A stretch of 14,369 nucleotides of DNA from positions 1-14,369 of the forward strand of contig JADFRO010000030.1 of NCBI GenBank assembly GCA_022561255.1, given 5' to 3'. This document shows positions 1-6,801 of the stretch, in pieces. The stretch is from Planctomycetota bacterium. Its GTDB lineage: Bacteria; Planctomycetota; Phycisphaerae; UBA1845. The translations under genes and the position numbers were made by a program. How positions within the stretch are numbered: the first letter of the stretch is position 1; every line of letters begins with the position of its first letter. The notes beneath the pieces are model-generated. The model made no database searches, was not told the origin of the DNA, and was given only the letters and a program-made list of their open reading frames with translations.

Positions 1-133
1 ATCCGTACTTTTCCTTGAGCATTCTGGTGGGTGGCTTGTTGAATAGCCACATCCCTTCGTCGGCGTTTAGACCCGCCGTCGCTAGAAAGACTGTTGTACA
101 CACGGCTACGCGGATTAAGGTTGAGCGGCACAT
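1..133 (-). CDS. Secreted S46-like peptidase, N-terminal fragment
   Basis: This is the first 44 codons of a minus-strand gene that runs off the left edge. The start is ATG with AAAAGGAG eight bases upstream, the clearest ribosome binding site in the window. The first 25 or so residues form a signal peptide: a short basic start (MCRSTLIR), a hydrophobic stretch (VAVCTTVFLATAG) and a likely cleavage after LNA. The mature part begins DEGMWLFNKPPTRMLKEKYG, which resembles the start of family S46 serine dipeptidyl-peptidases (DPP7/DPP11 type), where an acidic-Glu-Gly-Met-Trp motif opens the mature enzyme. In those proteins the mature N-terminus helps form the substrate pocket, and they act in the periplasm on peptides. 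The catalytic residues lie outside the window, so the family call rests on this short motif. The reading frame and export signal are more certain than the family. Confidence 0.68.
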   Translation of the reverse strand, partial: MCRSTLIRVAVCTTVFLATAGLNADEGMWLFNKPPTRMLKEKYG

Positions 134-192
134 GATCGATGCTCCTTTTGAGCGAGGACGGATTGCGAAACGGTCATTAGGGTCGAGCGGCT

Positions 193-222
193 ATTATGGT
201 CGAACGAGGCACCCCAAGTAAA
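193..222 (-). promoter_or_regulatory. Possible sigma-70 promoter of the secreted peptidase gene
   Basis: On the minus strand TTTACT (217-222, 4 of 6 matches to TTGACA) stands 18 bases before CATAAT (193-198, 5 of 6 matches to TATAAT). Transcription would start near 186 and give a leader of about 53 bases before the ATG at 133. The -35 element lies in a small inverted repeat, CCCC-AAGTAAA-GGGG (212-225), flanked by GAACG and CGTTC, which might bind a regulator. This is motif matching only. Confidence 0.4.
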
Positions 223-280
223 GGGGCGTTCCGCGAATGGATGCGTTTATTTTTGTCGGGCGTACACAGGCGAGCTACGT

Positions 281-1408
281 TTAGTGTTTGGGGAGCGTTT
301 CGATGAGTCGGTCGATCTCGGATTCGCTGGTGTAGACGTGTGGACTCGCGCGAAGTCGACCTGAGCGAACGGCGATGACGATACGATGCTCGGCCTGGAG
401 GTGTTGGCGAATCGGGTCGGGCTCATGGACGTCTGAGAAGAACGCGACGATTCCGCTTGCTTCACTGGGCATTCGTGAACTGACCACGCGGTATCCCTTG
501 TCGCGTACGCCGGTGGCGAGTCGATCGGTGAGGTGGAGGAGGCGTTTGGACATCGCCTCGACGCCGATTTCCTGAATCAGTTCGATGGCACCGCCCAGCC
601 CGTAGATGCCCGCGAGGTTGTAGCTTCCGCTGTCGTAGCGGCGGGCGGAGTCGGCGAACTCGAACTGGTATCTGTTGAAGTTGAACGGCTCCTTCATGGA
701 CATCCAGCCGATGTTCGTAGGTCGCAAATGCCCTTGCAGCTCCTTGCGGACGTAGAATATTCCGATGCCCTCCGGGCCGCAAAGCCACTTGTGGCCGTCC
801 GCCGCGAGGAAATCGATGCTCATTCCCTTGACGTCAATGGGAAACACACCGATGGACTGAATCGCATCGACGCAGAGGAACACGCCCTTGCTCTGGCAAT
901 ACTCTCCGAGCGTAGCGACGTCGGTTCGGTAGCCGCTGGCGAACTGTACCGAGGAAATCGAAACGATACGCGTGCGACTATCGATCGCCTCGAACACTTT
1001 TTCGATGGGAATGCGACCATCCTCTTCGAGCACCATGCGAACCTGAACGCCGCGCGAGCGAAGGGCAAGCCAGGGGTACATGTTCGCCGGGAACTCGACG
1101 TTTGCGGTAACGACGTTGTCGCCGTTGTTCCAGCTCAGGCCGTTGGCGACCATGCTGAGTCCTTCGCTGGTGTTTTTGCAGAAAGTGACCTCGTCCGAAT
1201 CGGCGTTGATCAGTTGAGCGATTTGCCCGCGAACGACGTCGGCGTGTTTGTAAAAGCCGCCTTCAAGGTAGCCGAACTCCTCGGAGTGTTGTAAGTAGCG
1301 TTGGATGGCCTGGACTGCGCGGCGGCACATCGGCGCAACAGCGGCGTGGTTCTGGAAATTGTAGTTGCGCGTGATCGGGAACTCTTCGCGTAACGCTTCC
1401 CAGTCCAT
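281..1408 (-). CDS. PLP-dependent class V aminotransferase (cysteine desulfurase-like fold)
   Basis: This 375-residue protein has the full layout of an aminotransferase class V enzyme (fold type I; the group of cysteine desulfurases, isopenicillin N epimerase-like proteins and phosphoserine aminotransferases). It is probably cytosolic. Visible landmarks are NFQNHAAVAP near residue 17 (start of the core), the cofactor-contacting VDAIQSIG (180-187; D181 and Q184) and DGHKWLCGPEG (204-214), where K207 is the expected Schiff-base lysine. The C-terminus has RLRASPHVYTSESEIDRL (351-368), the typical end of this group. No cysteine lies in the C-terminal region where a cysteine desulfurase carries its catalytic Cys, so a true NifS/IscS role is unlikely and the substrate is unknown. 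The start is ATG at 1408 with a weak AGGTGAG just upstream. The gene stands alone on its strand, 147 bases upstream of the peptidase fragment. Confidence 0.9.
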   Translation of the reverse strand: MDWEALREEFPITRNYNFQNHAAVAPMCRRAVQAIQRYLQHSEEFGYLEGGFYKHADVVRGQIAQLINADSDEVTFCKNTSEGLSMVANGLSWNNGDNVVTANVEFPANMYPWLALRSRGVQVRMVLEEDGRIPIEKVFEAIDSRTRIVSISSVQFASGYRTDVATLGEYCQSKGVFLCVDAIQSIGVFPIDVKGMSIDFLAADGHKWLCGPEGIGIFYVRKELQGHLRPTNIGWMSMKEPFNFNRYQFEFADSARRYDSGSYNLAGIYGLGGAIELIQEIGVEAMSKRLLHLTDRLATGVRDKGYRVVSSRMPSEASGIVAFFSDVHEPDPIRQHLQAEHRIVIAVRSGRLRASPHVYTSESEIDRLIETLPKH

Positions 1409-1883
1409 GTCTCACCTAAAACGCCGTCAGGCGTTGCGTCGCAGCCCGCGTTGAACGTCGAAAGCCGTTTTCATCCGGATTCCCGATCGCCTCGCCGTGG
1501 ACGTCGGTTGCTCCCATTATATGATCGGCATGCGGGGCGTGCGTCCGTCCGATCGCGCGCCACGAAGGATCGTGTGCAAGCGTCCTTTCAGTATGTTAGC
1601 GGACCTTGGAAGGCTTTTCCACGTCGCCCACGCTCCGCCAACCGCATACGGGCAGTCGTCGAAATACCAAGGCGGCGCAGGACGGCGATGGTGCTCCGTC
1701 TTGCGTACCGATAACATCGGGCGAACTGCGGCTCCACCGCCAGCGGTTGGCGCCGACGGGGGCTACGCTTACCATCCCCACCCCCGACGCGCCGGCTGAC
1801 TCAGACGCCGACGGTACGGTTTCGCAAGTGACGCCGTCGGGCCGCCTTGTGTCCTTGTTTCGCAGGCCTGGGCCTTGTGTCGT
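1409..1883. other. Divergent intergenic region without a supported gene
   Basis: This 475-base stretch separates the divergent aminotransferase and asparaginase genes. Short open frames overlap on both strands, but their translations are rich in Arg, Pro and Ser, contradict each other and show no conserved motif, so I call none. On the minus strand a perfect TATAAT lies at 1516-1521, about 110 bases before the aminotransferase start, with no acceptable -35 at 16-18 bases. Small inverted repeats occur at 1738-1752 (CGCCA-GCGGT-TGGCG) and 1808-1840 (CCGACGG and CCGTCGG, 19 bases apart). Both fall in the presumed leader of the asparaginase gene and are weak. Confidence 0.5.
1420..1435 (-). promoter_or_regulatory. 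Small hairpin beside the aminotransferase ribosome binding site
   Basis: AACGCC and GGCGTT form a perfect 6-bp stem around a 4-base loop. On the minus strand this hairpin ends two bases before AGGTGAG, the only Shine-Dalgarno-like sequence ahead of the aminotransferase ATG. It could influence ribosome access or mRNA stability. A stem this short can arise by chance in GC-rich DNA. Confidence 0.3.
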
Positions 1884-2387
1884 ATGAACGTAACGATCAT
1901 CACAACGGGCGGCACGATCGCCAAGACGTTCAATGAGGCGGACGGCGTGCTTCGCAACGATCGCCCGGTGATCGAGTCGATCGTCGGCCGAATGCGTCTA
2001 CCGGACCTGGAGGTGACGTACCGACACATTTTGTCGAAGGATTCGCTGGACTTTGTGGAGGCGGATCATCGTCTGATCCTGCGAGCGGTTCGGGAGGCGC
2101 TCGCAACGGCGGACGCCGTGGTGATCGCACATGGAACCGACCGCCTGGCGGCGACCGGGGAGATGTTACACTGCGAAATCGAAGACCCGAAGGTTCCGGT
2201 GATACTTACCGGGGCGATGCGACCCTACGAGTTTCGCGACTCCGACGCGTCGCAGAACGTGACGGAGGCGTTGCTGGCTTGCCGTCTGGCTGATCCGGGG
2301 ATCTACGTCGCAATGCACAACCGCTTGCTGCGATTTCCGGGTGTGATGAAAGATCGAGAGGCGCTCTCGTTCGTGCGGTCCGGTTGA
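1884..2387 (+). CDS. Short single-domain asparaginase (L-asparaginase/glutaminase N-terminal domain type)
   Basis: This 167-residue protein matches only the N-terminal catalytic domain of bacterial L-asparaginases, which hydrolyse asparagine to aspartate and ammonia. The residues known from the E. coli type II enzyme seem retained: the nucleophile-loop Thr in TTGGTIAK (T11), Ser in LSKDSLD (S51), Thr-Asp in AHGTDR (T85, D86) and the Lys in GVMKDREALSF (K156). SDASQNV (120-126) also fits the family. The usual HGTDT reads HGTDR. There is no C-terminal domain, and the stop falls where other short asparaginase-domain proteins end (about 160-170 residues), so this is a natural short form and not a truncation. 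Full-size enzymes borrow a residue from a neighbour's C-terminal domain, so the substrate is uncertain. ATG at 1884 is preferred; a TTG three codons earlier is possible. The fusion gene follows after 34 bases, probably in one transcript. Confidence 0.85.
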   Translation: MNVTIITTGGTIAKTFNEADGVLRNDRPVIESIVGRMRLPDLEVTYRHILSKDSLDFVEADHRLILRAVREALATADAVVIAHGTDRLAATGEMLHCEIEDPKVPVILTGAMRPYEFRDSDASQNVTEALLACRLADPGIYVAMHNRLLRFPGVMKDREALSFVRSG

Positions 2388-2421
2388 CCCGTTCTGGTTT
2401 GGCTTCCTTCGACGCCCGGCT

Positions 2422-4140
2422 GTGCCGGCGAGTTCGCTCATTCATACGCTGATCGTCAACTCCGTGAAAACAAACGCACTCATCGCAAAACTCGTACCGA
2501 TCGTGTATGAAGATCGCCGTCTGCTCGCGGTGGTTAAGCCCGCCGGGATCGATGTCGGAGCTTCTTCCAGATCGAGCGGATTGGTCGAACTTCTGCAGGG
2601 GTTTCGCCCAGACGGCGAATCGCTGATGCCCTGCAACCGGCTGAACAGGTTCGAGTCCGGCGTACTGATGCTGGCCAAAGATCCGCTGATGGCGGCGCAC
2701 GTTCGCACGGGTCTCAAGACCGGGCGGATCACTCAGGAATATGTTGCGGTTGTGCGCGCGAGCATGTCGCAACCGGTGCGAACGATTGATGCGAGTCACG
2801 GAACCTCGCGCGGGCGCGACAAGAAACGGTCCGGTCGACGGTCCAAGAAGAACGGAGCGCGGACGGTCACCTCGCCCCAGACCGGTGCGACCGTCTCGAC
2901 AACCGTTACGAGACTGAAGCGCGGACCGCGGTGGACACTCGTACAATGTCGCACCAACGCAGCCAATACGCACATCCTCCGTGCTCAGCTTCGGTCCGCC
3001 AGGATGCGGCTTCTTGGCGATCAGCTCAGCGACCTTTCGCGTCGGTCCGTGGGCGAAGATGCGACGTGTCTTCATTTGGTGAAGGTCTCCCTGCATCATC
3101 CCGACCTCAAGCGAAAGATCTCGATTCGATCGAAGGCACCGCCGGGATTCGAATCGGTGATCGATGGGGGGTGGGACGTAGAGCGTCATTTACACGCCGC
3201 GCTGACGAGGCGCTTGCCGTGCGTTTTGGATTCCGGTGGGGATGCCTATCGATTGTTGACCGGGCAGGCTGAGGGAGTCAAGGGACTGGCAGCCGAGCGC
3301 TACGGCGATGTTGTGGTGCTGCAGATTGCCGCCGATCGTGAAGATTGGATCGAACTGGCGCGTGCGGCCGCCAAGTGGTATCATCGAATGCTGGGCGTCA
3401 AGGCCGTGTACGTGAAGCGTTTCGTTCGTCATCGGGGTAGTATGACTGATGAGATCGAGGCGCAGTTGCACAATCCCAAGCCGCTCGTCGGTGAGACCGT
3501 TCCGTCGGAAATCCAGGTTCGCGAGAGAGGTCTGCGGTTTGCGATTCGGCCGTATCAGGGGTTTTCCGTTGGACTGTTCCTCGATCAGCGCGAGAACCGC
3601 ACGCGCGTTCGGGAGTTCGCCGAGGGGAAGGACGTTCTCAACCTGTTTGCCTATACGTGCGGTTTTTCCGTCGCTGCGGCGGCGGGCGGTGCACGATCAA
3701 CGGTTAGCGTCGACATCGCTGCGAACCATCTGGATTGGGGGCGCACCAACTTTGGGCTCAACAGATTGGAGCTTGACCGTCACACCTTCATTCGCTCGGA
3801 TGCGGCGGACTATCTCAAACGGGCTAAGCGGCAAAGCAAGAAGTTTGATCTGATTATCCTCGATGCGCCGAGCTTCGCCCACGGACGTAAGTCGGGGCAG
3901 CGGTTTTCGATTCTCGACGGGTTGGCTGATCTTGTCGCTCGCTGCGTCGAGGTGCTCGCCGCGCGGGGGACGATGCTGATCTCAACGAATCACCGACGAT
4001 TATCGCTTGGCGGATTGAAGGATCGACTCGCCGAGGGTGCGGGCAACCGCCGTTTCCGAATTGTTGCGACGCCGCCGTTGCCTGTCGATTTTGTGATGGA
4101 TCGTGACCACGCCAAGACGATCGAAGTGCGCTTCGACTGA
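2422..4140 (+). CDS. Fusion of a degenerate RluA-type pseudouridine synthase domain with an RlmI/RlmK-type rRNA methyltransferase
   Basis: This 572-residue protein has two parts. Residues about 25-240 follow an RluA-family pseudouridine synthase, with VYEDRRLLAVVKPAGI (28-43) and, in place of the signature HRLD..TSG, CNRLNRFESG (71-80). The catalytic Asp is therefore Asn75 and the preceding His is Asn72. A second RNA-contact motif reads NTHILRAQL (182-190). Residues about 270-572 are a class I SAM methyltransferase of the COG1092 type: AYRLLTGQAEGVKGLAAERYG (275-295), GLFLDQRENR (384-393), VLNLFAYTCGFS (405-416, SAM binding), DAPSFAHGRKS (481-491) and STNHRR (521-526). The last two resemble the RlmK half of RlmKL (m7G) more than RlmI (m5C), and the expected m5C catalytic Cys is absent. 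The likely role is rRNA base methylation, with the dead synthase domain binding RNA. No clear Shine-Dalgarno sequence is seen. GTG at 2422 is the first start; GTG at 2464 would still keep both domains. Confidence 0.85.
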   Translation: MPASSLIHTLIVNSVKTNALIAKLVPIVYEDRRLLAVVKPAGIDVGASSRSSGLVELLQGFRPDGESLMPCNRLNRFESGVLMLAKDPLMAAHVRTGLKTGRITQEYVAVVRASMSQPVRTIDASHGTSRGRDKKRSGRRSKKNGARTVTSPQTGATVSTTVTRLKRGPRWTLVQCRTNAANTHILRAQLRSARMRLLGDQLSDLSRRSVGEDATCLHLVKVSLHHPDLKRKISIRSKAPPGFESVIDGGWDVERHLHAALTRRLPCVLDSGGDAYRLLTGQAEGVKGLAAERYGDVVVLQIAADREDWIELARAAAKWYHRMLGVKAVYVKRFVRHRGSMTDEIEAQLHNPKPLVGETVPSEIQVRERGLRFAIRPYQGFSVGLFLDQRENRTRVREFAEGKDVLNLFAYTCGFSVAAAAGGARSTVSVDIAANHLDWGRTNFGLNRLELDRHTFIRSDAADYLKRAKRQSKKFDLIILDAPSFAHGRKSGQRFSILDGLADLVARCVEVLAARGTMLISTNHRRLSLGGLKDRLAEGAGNRRFRIVATPPLPVDFVMDRDHAKTIEVRFD

Positions 4141-4141
4141 T

Positions 4142-4164
4142 AACGCATCGTGTGCCGATGCGTT
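4142..4164. terminator. Hairpin between convergent genes, probably a two-way terminator
   Basis: AACGCATCG (4142-4150) and CGATGCGTT (4156-4164) form a perfect 9-bp stem with a 5-base loop. The hairpin fills the 28-base gap between the stop codons of the fusion gene and the convergent histidine kinase, so it can serve both. Neither side carries a clear run of T, so it may act as an mRNA 3' end or a weak terminator. Confidence 0.6.
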
Positions 4165-4168
4165 GTGA

Positions 4169-5839
4169 TTATGACGCGCTGGGGCCGTGGGTCTTGTTGC
4201 TATCGGCGAGGCGGACATGCACGGCCGGGAGCTTGACGTGAAACGTCGTTCCCTCATCGACGGTACTTTCGACCTGAATCTCCCCCTTAAGTTCGGCAAC
4301 GATTTTCTTTGCCGCGGCGAGCCCCAAGCCCGTCCCGGACTGACCTTTGGACGATTGAAACGGATCGAAGATGTGGTCGATCTGATTGGCGGGAATCCCC
4401 GAGCCGTTGTCGCGGATCGACAGGACGACCTGAGCGGCTGTCGGTTGATAATCGGTTGCGATGTTGACGCGTCCGCCACGAGGCGGCGCCGCCTCGATGG
4501 CGTTTAGGATGATGTTGTGGATGACCTGATGAATGCCCTCGGGGTCGATGGGGATGGCCGGCATCTCTTCGAGATCGCTGAGGATCATCACGCCGCGTTC
4601 GTCGGCCTTCGCCTGAACCAAGGCGATCACGTCCTCGACAACCGTGTTGATTTGTCCGGACTCGATGTTGGGCTGCCGGTCCTTACTGAACGTGAGCATG
4701 TTTAGAGCGAGAAGGTAGATACGATCGAGGTTGCGACGGACGAGCGCCCACCCCGACTCGAGGGTCTCGATGGATTTTCGCTTGATGGAGAGCTCGACGA
4801 CGTCGGCTCCGCCTTGCATCCCCTGCAGGATGTTTCGGATGTAGTGCGAAAGATAGGCTACGGTCTCTCCGGCGGCGGCAAGCCGCTCCGTCTTCACGCG
4901 CGACTCCAAGAGTCGCATGTTTTCAATAGCCATCCCCACCAACCGTCCGATGGCCACCGCGAGGCGGAGCTGCTCTTGCGTATAGGTGTGGTGCGACATG
5001 GAGCAGTCAAGGTGAAAGACGCCGTGAATTTGCTCCCGCGCAATGATCGGTACGCAGATGATGCTGCGTAGCCCGAGGCGGTGGATGCTGTCGTGCTTGT
5101 TGTCGTCCGTGAAGCGACCGTCGGTCATGGCGTTGGCGCACAGGACGCCGTTTTTCGTGTCGAGTACGTGGTCGACGATTTTTCGCGAAGTGAAAATCTT
5201 CGGTTTGCGTCCCCGTTCGCGCGTGCGGTGTCGAATGACGTGTGGACTCAGTTCCTGCGAGCCCTCGTCGTACATCAACAGTACGAGGTGGTCTGCGATC
5301 ATATGGTCGAAAATAAGGTCCGTCACCCGCTCGAGAAACGCCTCCACGGAATCGATCGTACCGATTGTCTCAGCGACTTTGTACACGAGGTTCCACGCGG
5401 CGACGGCGTCGGCCGTTTCCGGTGGTTGGAGGATGACGCTGTCTGCGGAAGCGTCGATCGCGGCGAGGATGGACGATCCGCCCTTGCCGCCGGACATGTC
5501 GAAGTCGACCAGATCGCGGATCGTTTGCGCACCGCTGAAGCCCTCTACGTGTTCTTGGCCGCTGAAGACCAGGAGTGTGCTGCCGACCTTGATCTGATCG
5601 CCGTGCTTAAGAGCTGTCGGCGAGATCACGCGCTGGCCGTTGAGGTAAGTGCCGTTGGAGCTCTGCAAGTCTTCGAGAATCCACGAGCCGTTGCTGGGGC
5701 GAATTTCCGCGTGCCGACGTGAAGCGCTGTTGTCTGAGAGATGGATCTGGTCGGAGGATCGCCCGATGATCGCCGGCTCGTCGGGCGTTTGATACGTTCG
5801 GCCCTTATCGGGCCCTTGAAGCACGTGCAGCGTTGCCAA
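4169..5839 (-). CDS. Soluble hybrid sensor histidine kinase: FHA-GAF-DHp-HATPase
   Basis: This 556-residue protein has no membrane segment, so the kinase is cytosolic. Residues 1-97 are an FHA phosphothreonine-binding domain (IIGRSSDQ 24-31, ASRRHAE 39-45, SSNGTYLNG 60-68). Residues about 165-312 are a GAF domain (GLRSIICVPI 256-265, GVFHLDCS 273-280). The dimerisation helix carries the probable phospho-acceptor His332 in LSHYIRNILQG; the acidic residue that usually follows this His is Tyr333. The ATPase domain is complete: N box HNIILNAIEAA (441-451), G1 DNGSGIP (477-483), F box FDPFQSSK (491-498) and G2 GTGLGLA (502-508). No response regulator lies nearby, so it is an orphan whose partner, perhaps another Ser/Thr-kinase-linked pathway, is unknown. 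The start is TTG with GGAG eight bases upstream, and the FHA domain begins at once, which supports this start. A strong promoter and structured leader precede it. Confidence 0.93.
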   Translation of the reverse strand: MATLHVLQGPDKGRTYQTPDEPAIIGRSSDQIHLSDNSASRRHAEIRPSNGSWILEDLQSSNGTYLNGQRVISPTALKHGDQIKVGSTLLVFSGQEHVEGFSGAQTIRDLVDFDMSGGKGGSSILAAIDASADSVILQPPETADAVAAWNLVYKVAETIGTIDSVEAFLERVTDLIFDHMIADHLVLLMYDEGSQELSPHVIRHRTRERGRKPKIFTSRKIVDHVLDTKNGVLCANAMTDGRFTDDNKHDSIHRLGLRSIICVPIIAREQIHGVFHLDCSMSHHTYTQEQLRLAVAIGRLVGMAIENMRLLESRVKTERLAAAGETVAYLSHYIRNILQGMQGGADVVELSIKRKSIETLESGWALVRRNLDRIYLLALNMLTFSKDRQPNIESGQINTVVEDVIALVQAKADERGVMILSDLEEMPAIPIDPEGIHQVIHNIILNAIEAAPPRGGRVNIATDYQPTAAQVVLSIRDNGSGIPANQIDHIFDPFQSSKGQSGTGLGLAAAKKIVAELKGEIQVESTVDEGTTFHVKLPAVHVRLADSNKTHGPSAS

Positions 5840-5847
5840 GAGATACG

Positions 5848-5851
5848 CTCC
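5848..5851 (-). promoter_or_regulatory. Ribosome binding site deciding the TTG start of the histidine kinase
   Basis: GGAG on the minus strand lies 8 bases before the TTG at 5839. There is no ATG in frame near this point, and the FHA domain begins a few codons later. The site sits beside a GC-rich self-complementary stretch (CCGCGG at 5850-5855), which could partly hide it in the mRNA. Confidence 0.5.
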
Positions 5852-5882
5852 GCGGGGGCGCTCTGTGGAATCGCGTTTTCAC

Positions 5883-5901
5883 AAAAAACCCACTCGATGG
5901 G
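5883..5901 (-). terminator. Short terminator-like hairpin in the histidine kinase leader
   Basis: In the minus-strand RNA CCCA (5901-5898) and UGGG (5892-5889) form a 4-bp stem with a UCGAG loop, followed directly by six U residues (5888-5883) and then the kinase start 44 bases on. The form is that of an intrinsic terminator inside a leader, that is an attenuator. The stem is short, so it would be weak unless helped by neighbouring structure. Its first base is shared with the closing stem of the fold upstream. Confidence 0.4.
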
Positions 5902-5954
5902 ATCGCACCCGCTACGGGCTGCCTCGCGCGAGGAGGCTCGGAGAGGCAGCGATC
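5901..5954 (-). ncRNA. Possible structured leader RNA with a three-way junction (cis-regulatory)
   Basis: In the minus-strand RNA, P1 pairs GAUCGC (5954-5949) with GCGAUC (5906-5901). P2 follows without a gap, pairing UGCCUC (5948-5943) with GAGGCA (5925-5920) around a 17-base loop. After one base (5919), P3 pairs CCCG (5918-5915) with CGGG (5911-5908) around a 3-base loop, and one more base (5907) leads back into P1. All 16 pairs are Watson-Crick, and the expected transcription start falls on the first base of P1. A U-tract hairpin comes right after. This is the layout of a riboswitch or other attenuator, but it matches no class I know. The fold was made by eye, so covariation support is missing. 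Confidence 0.42.
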
Positions 5955-5959
5955 GGAGG

Positions 5960-5988
5960 ATTGTACGTCCGCTAAGCGCGATTGTCAA
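5960..5988 (-). promoter_or_regulatory. Sigma-70 promoter of the histidine kinase gene
   Basis: A perfect TTGACA (5983-5988) and TACAAT (5960-5965, 5 of 6) on the minus strand are separated by exactly 17 bases. Transcription should begin at 5952-5954, leaving a leader of about 114 bases before the TTG start. This is the best housekeeping promoter match in the window. On the plus strand, the 260 bases from here to the next gene show no promoter I would trust. Confidence 0.7.
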
Positions 5989-6248
5989 CGGAGACGGTCC
6001 AGGATGGTGCTGGAGCGCTATCGGACGTTGCTAAGTCGCTGGGCCGGCCGTCTTATCCTCTCACGGTTGGCGGGACGGGACGCGAGTCGCAGTGCAGATT
6101 CAAGGCGGCGTCCTCGGTATCCGAAATGAAAAAAGCGGGTCTTTCGAGCTTGGGAAGGGGGGCCCGACGCGCCGCGGGGGCAATGCGTCGTAACGAGGGT
6201 GGGGGGCTCACACGCGCCGTGCGGTTGGAGCGGAAGTTCGGGGTTACC

Positions 6249-6776
6249 ATGATGTCTGATGAAGCGCGCAAACCAACGCAGTACGAGTTGCTGAGAGCCA
6301 AGAACCAGCCGCAACGGCCGATCAAGAAGACGGCTGAGGGGGAGCTCGATCGCCTGGTTGCGGCAATGGAAAACCGGCGCCGCCAAGATGAGAAAAAGGA
6401 GACGCCCAAGCCGAAGGTCGATCCGCTGCAGCACCTGCGTGAGCAAATGGTCCGCGAGTTTATTCCGGTGTTTGTTGAGTTGGTCGAAAAGTACTCTGAA
6501 ACCGGTGTGGCGATGCATATGGATGCCTCGAACCTCTTGGAAGGCGGGCGAGAAATCAACTTCGAATTCGGGCTGGGGGAGTATCGGACGCAGCTACAGG
6601 GAACCGTTACCAGCGACTCTATTGCGTTTCATGAGATGCGATTCGCTCCGCAAATCCGCGGACAGATTGTAGCCGGCCCCATGCTTCGGCTCAAGGGTTT
6701 GTCCGCCAAGACCTTTCGTGAGTTCGTCTGCAGTAGGTTGACCGTCTTGATTCGCCAAGCCTCGCGCCCTTCGTAA
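6249..6776 (+). CDS. Uncharacterised 175-residue protein
   Basis: I do not recognise this protein. Residues 1-60 are charged and probably disordered or helical, rich in Lys, Arg, Gln and Glu (RAKNQPQRPIKK at 16-27, RRRQDEKKETPKPK at 43-56). Residues about 62-175 look folded: a helix (LREQMVREFIPVFVELVEKY) followed by a segment with alternating hydrophobic residues (EINFEFGLGEYRTQLQG, DSIAFHEMRFAP) and a final helix (TFREFVCSRLTVLIRQA). There is no signal peptide or membrane segment. The start is taken at the ATG ATG pair at 6249/6252; the frame stays open upstream with another ATG at 6126, but that extension is low-complexity Arg/Gly sequence and lacks a ribosome binding site. It is divergent from the histidine kinase and convergent with the next gene, 25 bases away, so it is probably a single-gene transcript. 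Confidence 0.75.
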   Translation: MMSDEARKPTQYELLRAKNQPQRPIKKTAEGELDRLVAAMENRRRQDEKKETPKPKVDPLQHLREQMVREFIPVFVELVEKYSETGVAMHMDASNLLEGGREINFEFGLGEYRTQLQGTVTSDSIAFHEMRFAPQIRGQIVAGPMLRLKGLSAKTFREFVCSRLTVLIRQASRPS

Positions 6777-6801
6777 ACTCGCTGTCGCGCTCCCCGCAGC
6801 G

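Noticed and set aside
15..221. Plus-strand open frame of 68 residues at the left edge
   Set aside because: It is antisense to the S46-like gene start and its promoter. The minus strand has the ribosome binding site, signal peptide and family motif.
533..1294. Plus-strand open frame of 253 residues
   Set aside because: It is the complement shadow of the aminotransferase gene, whose conserved motifs are on the minus strand.
1516..1521. Perfect TATAAT upstream of the aminotransferase on the minus strand
   Set aside because: No -35 element is recognisable at 15-18 bases and there is no extended -10, so I do not call a promoter.
1451..1887. Several open frames of 60-100 residues on both strands of the divergent gap
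   Set aside because: They overlap one another, have Arg/Pro/Ser-rich low-information translations and no ribosome binding sites, as expected from GC-rich noncoding DNA.
2206..3189. Minus-strand open frame of 327 residues
   Set aside because: It lies opposite the asparaginase and fusion genes, which carry clear domain motifs. Its own translation is Arg-rich without motifs.
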